The position numbers and the translations under genes are program-made. Shown piece after piece: positions 39,648 through 44,828 of a DNA stretch of 44,828 nt; the first letter of the stretch is position 1, and each line of letters starts with the position of its first letter. Origin of the DNA: Planifilum fimeticola (lineage in GTDB: Bacteria; Bacillota; Bacilli; Thermoactinomycetales; DSM-44946); contig NZ_PVNE01000031.1 of NCBI RefSeq assembly GCF_003001905.1, forward strand, positions 1 through 44,828. Direction: 5' to 3'. The notes below the pieces were generated by a model. It was not told the DNA's origin. It worked only from the letters and a program-made list of their open reading frames with translations, and did no database searches.

Positions 39648-40835
39648 ATGAATCAGGACGCTTATTTTCGGGATACGGTGGCGGAAGTGGATCTGGATGC
39701 GATCCGGCACAATGTCCGGCAGTTTCGCAAACACCTCCCGGAATCCGTCCGGCTGATGGCGGTGGTGAAGGCGGACGCCTACGGACACGGGGCGGTGCCG
39801 GTGGCCCGTGCGGCGCTGTCGGCGGGGGCCGACTGCCTCTCCGTGGCCTTTTTGGACGAGGCTCTGGAGCTGCGGGCGGCGGGAGTCTCCGCGCCGATCC
39901 TGGTGATGGGTTACACCCCGCCCCGGGCGGTGGGGGAGGCGATCAGGAACAACATCACCCTCACCGTTTATTCGGAGGAGGTGGTCGAAGCGCTCGGCCG
40001 CCAGGCGGCCCGGGAGGGGAAAAGCGTGGATGTTCACGTGAAGGTGGACACGGGGATGGGCCGTCTCGGGCTGTTGGAAGAGGAGATGTCGGCCTTTCTG
40101 CGCCATCTCGCCCGGTTTCCCCACCTCCGGATCGGCGGGTTGTTTACCCACTTCGCCTGTGCCGATGAATCGGACAAGGGGTATACCCGCTTTCAATATC
40201 GGCGCCTTCTCGGGTTCGTCGACCGCTTGCGGGAGGCGGGGGCGGATGCGCCCCTCATCCACTGTTCCAACAGCGCGGCGGCCATCGACCTGCCGGAATA
40301 CGGGCATTCCCTGGTCCGCCTCGGCATCAGCATGTACGGATATTATCCGTCGGAAGAGGTGAACCGGAGGGCCGTCCGGCTGAAGCCGGCCCTCACGCTG
40401 AAAACGCGGATCGTCCGCCTGAAAAGGCCTCCGGCGGGAACGGGTATCAGCTACGGAAAGACGGCGACGGTGGACGGAAGCCGCTGGATCGCCACCGTTC
40501 CCATCGGCTACGCCGACGGCTTAAGCCGCCGCCTCTCCAACCGGGGATCGGCGCTGGTGAGGGGACGGCGGGTCCCCATCGTCGGGCGGGTTTGCATGGA
40601 TCAGACGATGCTGGACGTGACGGAGGCGATGCCCGCCGCCGTGGGGGACGAAGTGGTCCTTTACGGCCGGCAGGGAGACGAGGTGATCAGCGTGGACGAG
40701 GTGGCCCGCCTGTTGGACACCATCTCCTATGAGGTGACCTGTGCGGTCGGCCGGCGGGTTCCCCGGGTGTACCTCGAGGGAGGGAAGCGGGTCGGGGTGA
40801 TCAACCGGCTGACGGGGGCGGAGCGCATTTTTTGA
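39648..40835 (+). CDS. alr: Alanine racemase
   Basis: Interconverts L- and D-alanine for peptidoglycan and teichoic acids. PLP-binding Lys41 is in AVVKADAYGHG, the second catalytic Tyr is in GTGISYGKTATV, and RVCMDQTMLDVT is conserved. The 395-residue length fits. I chose ATG 39648 because GGGTGGG lies seven bases upstream; GTG 39636 and ATG 39642 are alternatives. It is followed by mazEF, as in Bacillus and Staphylococcus. Confidence 0.95.
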   Translation: MNQDAYFRDTVAEVDLDAIRHNVRQFRKHLPESVRLMAVVKADAYGHGAVPVARAALSAGADCLSVAFLDEALELRAAGVSAPILVMGYTPPRAVGEAIRNNITLTVYSEEVVEALGRQAAREGKSVDVHVKVDTGMGRLGLLEEEMSAFLRHLARFPHLRIGGLFTHFACADESDKGYTRFQYRRLLGFVDRLREAGADAPLIHCSNSAAAIDLPEYGHSLVRLGISMYGYYPSEEVNRRAVRLKPALTLKTRIVRLKRPPAGTGISYGKTATVDGSRWIATVPIGYADGLSRRLSNRGSALVRGRRVPIVGRVCMDQTMLDVTEAMPAAVGDEVVLYGRQGDEVISVDEVARLLDTISYEVTCAVGRRVPRVYLEGGKRVGVINRLTGAERIF

Positions 40836-40959
40836 CGAAACATGAAGATCATGTGGAGTTTCTTTGACCCGGAAGGAATTTCAGCGGCGGAGTCGAATAC
40901 ATTTAATACTGCCTATATACTGGAAAAGTTGCGGATCCGGCCGTCCTCCGGGTATATTT

Positions 40960-40988
40960 TTGCATTGCGAACGGCAAAATGGTAGTAT
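40960..40988 (+). promoter_or_regulatory. mazEF promoter
   Basis: TTGCAT (40960-40965), a 17-bp spacer and TAGTAT (40983-40988). TTGC and GCAA arms inside it form a short dyad that may be the antitoxin operator. The start codon lies about 45 nt downstream. Confidence 0.5.
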
Positions 40989-41033
40989 TGTCTAGAGAAG
41001 TTTGTGAACGGGATGATTGGTTGGGGGTGCGTG

Positions 41034-41309
41034 GTGTTGGCAGAGACAAAAAGAATCATGATCACCCTTCCGAAACATCTGTTGCAGGAAGTTGACGGTT
41101 TGGCGCAAAAGGAGAATTCCAACCGCAGCGAATTGATCCGGCAAGCGACCAAGCTCTATCTGCAGGAGCGGAAAAAACGGATGATTCGCGAGATGATGCA
41201 ACGCGGTTATATGGAGATGGCCAAAATCAACTTGAACATTGCTTCGGAAGCCTTTGATGCCGAGGAAGAGGCTGATGATACTTTAGATCGCTTGGTTAGC
41301 GGGGTGTAA
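41034..41309 (+). CDS. mazE: Antitoxin EndoAI (MazE-type, ribbon-helix-helix)
   Basis: A 91-residue antitoxin. The N-terminal ribbon-helix-helix ([33 protein letters not shown]) binds DNA. The C-terminal part with [17 protein letters not shown] and DRLVSGV wraps the toxin and closely matches B. subtilis YdcD. Start GTG 41034 follows GGGGGTG; TTG 41037 and GTG 41031 are also in frame. It is four nucleotides from mazF. Confidence 0.92.
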   Translation: MLAETKRIMITLPKHLLQEVDGLAQKENSNRSELIRQATKLYLQERKKRMIREMMQRGYMEMAKINLNIASEAFDAEEEADDTLDRLVSGV

Positions 41310-41313
41310 GGGT

Positions 41314-41664
41314 TTGATCGTGAAGCGTGGCGATGTGTATTTTGCCGATCTTTCGCCGGTCGTGGGATCGGAACAAGGTGGGGTGCGCCCGGTTCTCGTG
41401 ATTCAGAACAATATCGGGAACCGGTTTAGCCCCACCGTCATCGTCGCCGCGATTACCGCCCAGATCCAAAAGGCCAAATTGCCCACCCATGTGGAGATCG
41501 ATGCGAAAACCTACGGCTTCGACCGGGATTCGGTCATCCTGCTGGAACAGATCCGCACCATCGACAAGCAACGGCTCACCGACAAAATCACGCACCTGGA
41601 CGACGAAATGATGGCGCGGGTCAACGAGGCCCTGCAAATCAGCCTCGGTTTGATCGATTTTTGA
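41314..41664 (+). CDS. mazF: mRNA endoribonuclease EndoA (MazF)
   Basis: A sequence-specific RNase that cuts mRNA when free of antitoxin. The 116-residue sequence (starting [20 protein letters not shown], with [14 protein letters not shown] and [20 protein letters not shown]) is almost identical to B. subtilis EndoA, including Arg and Thr residues of the active site. The start is TTG 41314. Position directly upstream of rsbU, without rsbRST, matches Staphylococcus rather than B. subtilis. Confidence 0.96.
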   Translation: MIVKRGDVYFADLSPVVGSEQGGVRPVLVIQNNIGNRFSPTVIVAAITAQIQKAKLPTHVEIDAKTYGFDRDSVILLEQIRTIDKQRLTDKITHLDDEMMARVNEALQISLGLIDF

Positions 41665-41672
41665 CCTCGCGA

Positions 41673-41707
41673 AGAGATGCGGGAAGAGTAACCGCATCTC
41701 TTTTTTT
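41673..41707 (+). terminator. mazF terminator
   Basis: AGAGATGCGG (41673-41682) pairs perfectly with CCGCATCTCT (41692-41701), followed by TTTTTTT. Confidence 0.85.
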
Positions 41708-41717
41708 GTAGTATAAT
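41706..41717 (+). promoter_or_regulatory. rsbU promoter -10 region
   Basis: TTGTAGTATAAT contains a perfect TATAAT (41712-41717) and begins within the T-run of the mazF terminator. No clear -35 lies 17 bp upstream. The same TTGTAGTATA string precedes cdaA. Confidence 0.45.
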
Positions 41718-41800
41718 GGACTCGTATTCATGGATCGGCGGTGGTTCCCCTTTGGCCCGTCGGTTGTGACTTTTGGCAGACCGCGGTTTGGGGTGAATTT

Positions 41801-42805
41801 ATGAAACGAGACGATGTCAAAAAGCAGTACGAGGATCTTCTATCCGATTATTTGCTGAACAGACGGGAGGATCTGCTGTACGCCGCTCAGCAGTTGAGCA
41901 AGTGGATGATTGAGCAGCGGATTTCCCCCGAAGAGATTGTCAGCCTGCATGCGGCGGTCATCAAAAAGATGGTTCCGGACGTGCCCCAGGCGATTGTGGA
42001 TTCCTTCGACATGTTGATTGAAATCATGATGGGTTATGGGATCGCCTACCGGGAGCACGAGAGTTTGGTTCATCGACAGCAGGAGCTGGAATACGAAATC
42101 GAAGTGGCCGTCGGGATGCAGCAGACGCTCCTTCCGGAAACGCTCCCCACCTTCCCGGGGATCGACATCGGCGTGATCAGCGTTCCCGCCAACAAGATGA
42201 GCGGGGACTACTACAACGTGGTGGATCACGGTCGGGGGAAGATGGGGGTGGCGCTCTCGGACATCATCGGAAAAGGCATTCCCGCCGCCTTGTGCATGTC
42301 GATGATCAAATACGCGATGGACGGATTGCAGGAGGGATCCCTGCGCCCCTCGGAGATTCTCAGGCGCCTCAACAGCGTCGTGGAGCGAAATGTAGATCCC
42401 AGCATGTTTATCACGATGGTCTACGGCATCTACAATACCCGGACCCACCGCTTCTTTTACGCGACGGCGGGCCATGAACCGGGATTGGTGTTCCGGGCGA
42501 AGGAACGGAAATTCGAGAATTTGCCCACCCGCGGACTGGTTCTCGGCGTTTCTCCGGACGCCACCTACACCGATTACGCCGTGGATCTCTCCCCCGGAGA
42601 TGCGATCATCCTCTTTTCCGACGGCGTGACCGAGTGCCGGGTGAACGGCGATTTCCTTGGCCGGGAAAACCTGCGCCAGGTGCTCATATCCTGCATGGAT
42701 CTCCCCGCTCAAAAGGCAGTGGAAGCGGTTTACCAGCAAATTTACCGGATGGCCGGTTATGAGCTGAATGATGATCAGACCTTGATGATCATCCGCCGGA
42801 AATGA
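41801..42805 (+). CDS. rsbU: Serine phosphatase RsbU
   Basis: Dephosphorylates RsbV and so turns on sigma-B. The 334-residue protein has an N-terminal RsbU_N domain of about 85 residues (LLYAAQQLSKWMIEQRISPE), which in B. subtilis binds RsbT, then a PP2C-type SpoIIE domain with PANKMSGDYY, LSDIIGKGIPAALCMSMIKY, ATAGHEPG and LFSDGVTECR. ATG 41801 follows GGGGTGA. The stressosome genes rsbR, rsbS and rsbT that precede it in B. subtilis are absent here, so its activator must be elsewhere or different, as in Staphylococcus. Confidence 0.95.
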   Translation: MKRDDVKKQYEDLLSDYLLNRREDLLYAAQQLSKWMIEQRISPEEIVSLHAAVIKKMVPDVPQAIVDSFDMLIEIMMGYGIAYREHESLVHRQQELEYEIEVAVGMQQTLLPETLPTFPGIDIGVISVPANKMSGDYYNVVDHGRGKMGVALSDIIGKGIPAALCMSMIKYAMDGLQEGSLRPSEILRRLNSVVERNVDPSMFITMVYGIYNTRTHRFFYATAGHEPGLVFRAKERKFENLPTRGLVLGVSPDATYTDYAVDLSPGDAIILFSDGVTECRVNGDFLGRENLRQVLISCMDLPAQKAVEAVYQQIYRMAGYELNDDQTLMIIRRK

Positions 42806-42893
42806 ACCGGCCACAGGATGGGGGGATCGGACCGGACAAGTTCCCAGCCGCCTCGATGAGGCACGGGGTCTGGAATCCCGTACCATCCCATAC

Positions 42894-42917
42894 GTTTTAT
42901 CCCTGTTTAATGGGATT
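42894..42917 (+). promoter_or_regulatory. Candidate sigma-B promoter upstream of rsbV
   Basis: GTTTTA (42894-42899), a 12-bp spacer and GGGATT (42912-42917) resemble the sigma-B consensus GTTTAA-N12-GGGTAT. A sigma-B promoter in exactly this place gives positive autoregulation of rsbV-rsbW-sigB in B. subtilis. The remainder of the 42806-43001 gap holds no gene. Confidence 0.5.
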
Positions 42918-43001
42918 TTCTTCCCGTTTTCAACTAACAGAATCAGGTTTTTTTTTCACCCCGAGGGGGAAAGGTGTAAGTGAGCATCGGAGGTTGAGGA
43001 T

Positions 43002-43337
43002 ATGAACGTAACGATTCATGAAAAAGCGGAATCCGATAAGATCACGACTCTGGTCGTGGAAGGCGAGGTGGACGCCTACACCGCGCCCCGTCTTCGCGAG
43101 CGGCTGATCCCCTTGTGTGAAAAGGCGGAAGTGGTGAATCTGGACTTGTCCAAGGTGACCTACATGGACAGTACCGGATTGGGTGTGCTGATCGGGGCGT
43201 ACAAGGCGCTGCGCACGTCGTCCGGCCGTTTGAGAATATACGGGATCAATCCTCGTTTGGAGCGGCTGTTTCAGATCACGGGCCTGAGTGAGATTTTCTG
43301 TGTGGAAGACAAGTCGCAGGGGGACGGAAAATCATGA
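43002..43337 (+). CDS. rsbV: Anti-anti-sigma factor RsbV
   Basis: A STAS-domain partner-switch protein of 111 residues. The phosphorylated Ser57 lies in YMDSTGLGVLIGAYK. Unphosphorylated RsbV binds RsbW and frees sigma-B. ATG 43002 follows CGGAGG. Its stop overlaps the rsbW start by 4 nt. Confidence 0.96.
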   Translation: MNVTIHEKAESDKITTLVVEGEVDAYTAPRLRERLIPLCEKAEVVNLDLSKVTYMDSTGLGVLIGAYKALRTSSGRLRIYGINPRLERLFQITGLSEIFCVEDKSQGDGKS

Positions 43338-43819
43338 AGGAGCAACCGAAAGACATGATCGAGCTGACCATTCCCGCCAAGGCCGACTTTGTGGGGGTAG
43401 TCCGCCTGGCGGTATCCGGAATTGCCAGCCGGATGGGTTTCTCCTACGATGACATCGAGGATCTGAAGGTGGCGGTCGCCGAAGCCTGCACCAACGCGGT
43501 ACATCACGCCTACAAGGATCAGCGGGGAGAGATTCTCATCTTCTGCGGGATCTTTCCCGACCGATTGGAGATCGAGGTGGTCGACAGGGGTCCCAGCTTC
43601 GACATTGCGGAAGTGCAGGCGCGATCGGGCCCACTCAATGGACACATGCCCGTTCACGCATTGCCGGAGAGAGGGTTGGGCCTCTACCTGATGAAGTCTC
43701 TGATGGACAGGGTGGAGATCAAAGGAGACGGCGGCATCGCGGTGACCCTGACCAAGTATATCCGGAGGGACGAGGTGGAGGAGGATGTCGACTCGCCCAC
43801 AGAAACCCGATCTCACTGA
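43334..43819 (+). CDS. rsbW: Anti-sigma-B factor, serine kinase RsbW
   Basis: A 161-residue GHKL-fold kinase that sequesters sigma-B and phosphorylates RsbV. The N-box is VAEACTNAVHHAYK, G1 is VVDRGPSFD and G2 is ERGLGLYLMKSLMD. ATG 43334 overlaps rsbV, and its 3' end overlaps sigB by 35 nt, which couples the synthesis of kinase and sigma factor. Confidence 0.96.
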   Translation: MKEQPKDMIELTIPAKADFVGVVRLAVSGIASRMGFSYDDIEDLKVAVAEACTNAVHHAYKDQRGEILIFCGIFPDRLEIEVVDRGPSFDIAEVQARSGPLNGHMPVHALPERGLGLYLMKSLMDRVEIKGDGGIAVTLTKYIRRDEVEEDVDSPTETRSH

Positions 43820-44570
43820 GAATCAAATTTTGGAAATGATCCGCCAGTATCAGCGGGAAGGGGATGAGGAAATCCAAGCCGCGCTGGTGGATTATTATTC
43901 CGAATTGGTGGAAACCCTCGCAGCCAAATTTTCGCGGGGGGCCGAACTCTTCGAGGACCTGGTCCAGGTGGGGATGATCGGGCTTCTGGCCGCGTTGAAG
44001 CGGTATGATCCCTCCTACGGGCGAAGCTTCGAGGGCTTTGCGGTTCCCACCATCATCGGCGAGATTAAACGGTACATCCGGGACAAGACCTGGAGTGTGC
44101 ATGTGCCTCGACGGATCAAGGAACTGGGTCCCCGCATCAAAAAAGCGGTGGAGGATTTGACGGTTCGTTTTCAGCGCTCACCCCAGATTGCAGAGATCGC
44201 CGAATATCTGGGTGTCACTCCGGAAGAAGTGTTGGAAACGATGGAAATGGGTCGCAGTTACAACGCCGTCTCCGTTGACACACCCATCGAGGCCAACAGC
44301 GACGGCAGCCAGGTGACGCTGTTGGATCTGGTGGGAAGCATGGATGAGGGTTTTGAGCACGTCGATCAGAAGATGGTGCTGGAAAAGGCCTTTCAGGTGC
44401 TGACGGAAAGGGAACGGGACATCATCCGCATGACCTTCTTTGATAACCTGAGTCAGAAACAGGCGGGAGAAAAACTGGGGATTTCCCAGATGCACGTGTC
44501 CCGTCTGCAGCGGCGGGCGCTTCGCAAGCTGCGCGAAGCGATTCGGATCGAACCGTCGGAATGCATTTAA
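43785..44570 (+). CDS. sigB: RNA polymerase general stress sigma factor SigB
   Basis: A 261-residue sigma-70 group 3 factor. Region 2 includes FEDLVQVGMIGLLAALKRYDP and FEGFAVPTIIGEIKRYIRDK; region 3 lies around RSPQIAEIAEYLGV; region 4 has LSQKQAGEKLGISQMHVSRL. ATG 43785 is inside the end of rsbW with GAGGTGG upstream. rsbX, which follows sigB in B. subtilis, is absent; an insertion sequence begins about 150 bp downstream instead. Confidence 0.96.
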   Translation: MSTRPQKPDLTENQILEMIRQYQREGDEEIQAALVDYYSELVETLAAKFSRGAELFEDLVQVGMIGLLAALKRYDPSYGRSFEGFAVPTIIGEIKRYIRDKTWSVHVPRRIKELGPRIKKAVEDLTVRFQRSPQIAEIAEYLGVTPEEVLETMEMGRSYNAVSVDTPIEANSDGSQVTLLDLVGSMDEGFEHVDQKMVLEKAFQVLTERERDIIRMTFFDNLSQKQAGEKLGISQMHVSRLQRRALRKLREAIRIEPSECI

Positions 44571-44715
44571 CCTTCCCGGTTGAGTGGCGTGGGAGGGATT
44601 ATTTTTTATTCGGGGATGCGTACGGATTCAGAGAAGGTCAGCCGTTCTCCCTTTTCCCGGTGCCAGTCGGCCTGACGCCGTGCCATTTCCCCTTGCGGTG
44701 GTTGTCAAAATAGAA

Positions 44716-44770
44716 GCGCCCTTGCCGGGCGCTGAGGCTGTTGACAAAGAAGGGTCAACAGCCTTTTTTG
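44716..44770 (+). repeat. Two-hairpin IS end, right copy (terminator)
   Basis: Hairpin one is GCGCCC (44716-44721) / GGGCGC (44727-44732). Hairpin two is GGCTGTTGAC (44736-44745) / GTCAACAGCC (44754-44763), a perfect 10-bp stem followed by TTTTTT. It shares 17 identical bases with the left copy (44733-44749 versus 147-163 inverted). It may also end sigB transcription and shields the transposase from read-through. Confidence 0.7.
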
Positions 44771-44810
44771 TTGAATTCGGAATAAAACAATTCCGAAGGA
44801 AGGTTTTTAT

Positions 44811-44828
44811 ATGTTCAGGACGAACCCA
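44811..44828 (+). CDS. Transposase start, partial
   Basis: Six codons, MFRTNP, follow GAAGGAAGG and run off the window. The start resembles the left-edge transposase (MFQTHS). Identification relies on the matching upstream structure. Confidence 0.4.

Larger units (their letters stand above)
44700..44828 (+). mobile_element. Right-edge insertion sequence, IS1182-like, 5' end only
   Basis: The two-hairpin structure is followed by a dyad TTCGGAAT-N6-ATTCCGAA (44776-44797), a GAAGGAAGG site and an ATG at the very end. The order mirrors the left edge in inverted orientation. The left boundary of the element is approximate. Confidence 0.55.

Noticed and set aside
42900-42920. Hairpin ATCCC/GGGAT with TTTTC after rsbU
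   Set aside because: Five base pairs only, and it coincides with the sigma-B-like promoter, which explains the sequence better.
1-44828. CRISPR arrays, tRNA or rRNA genes, phage genes
   Set aside because: No regularly spaced direct repeats, no tRNA-like cloverleaf and no phage structural or integrase genes were seen on reading through.

Overview
The window comes from a fairly GC-rich, spore-forming member of the Bacillales. A Thermoactinomycetaceae relative is my best guess. This rests on gene order (cdaA-cdaR-glmM-glmS with a glmS ribozyme; acpS-nnrE/D-ydcC...alr-mazE-mazF-rsbU-rsbV-rsbW-sigB), on protein families (a near-identical EndoA/MazF, RsbUVW-SigB, a YdcC-type sporulation lipoprotein) and on strong GGAGG ribosome binding sites. 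It is an inference; no rRNA gene is present.

Layout. Positions 1-200 hold the 5' end of an IS1182-like insertion sequence reading out of the window to the left. Positions 44716-44828 hold the 5' end of a second one reading out to the right. Between them: (a) 457-3770, arginase, a small unknown gene, a membrane-anchored glycerophosphodiesterase and a truncated SgrR-type regulator. (b) 3879-12535, PEP carboxylase, then cyclic di-AMP synthase and regulator, phosphoglucosamine mutase, the glmS ribozyme and GlmS. (c) 12651-18625, a GH18 lipoprotein, a TipA-like MerR regulator with a ribosomal protein L11 paralogue behind a MerR-style promoter, a WYL regulator, a RibD/DHFR-like reductase, a small membrane protein, a heme-monooxygenase-like protein, a 33-residue membrane peptide and a second-type methionine aminopeptidase. 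(d) 18958-25727, a GntR-controlled Ytr-like double ABC transporter on the minus strand and an independent two-gene ABC exporter on the plus strand, separated by a gene-poor stretch. (e) 25744-28831, acpS, the NAD(P)HX repair enzyme and a YdcC-like lipoprotein with a likely sigma-E promoter. (f) 29057-38827, an accessory block: two truncated haemoglobins, arylamine N-acetyltransferase, an XRE regulator coupled to a peptide deformylase, a TetR-controlled ABC exporter, a pirin and a DUF2207 lipoprotein. (g) 39220-44570, a PH-like membrane protein, alanine racemase, MazEF and RsbU-RsbV-RsbW-SigB.

How it fits together. Blocks b, e and g are conserved core: cell-wall precursor supply, c-di-AMP signalling, cofactor repair and the general stress response. 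The synteny expected between ydcC and alr is split by about 10 kb of accessory genes.

The most striking accessory module is the L11 paralogue plus TipA-like regulator (13851-15168). L11 is the thiopeptide target, TipA-type domains bind thiopeptides, the paralogue has lost the proline pair where resistance mutations arise, and its promoter has a 19-bp spacer centred on a perfect palindrome. No thiopeptide biosynthesis genes are visible, so this looks like a free-standing sense-and-replace resistance switch. A second target-enzyme-plus-regulator pair, XRE with peptide deformylase, lies at 31236-31995.
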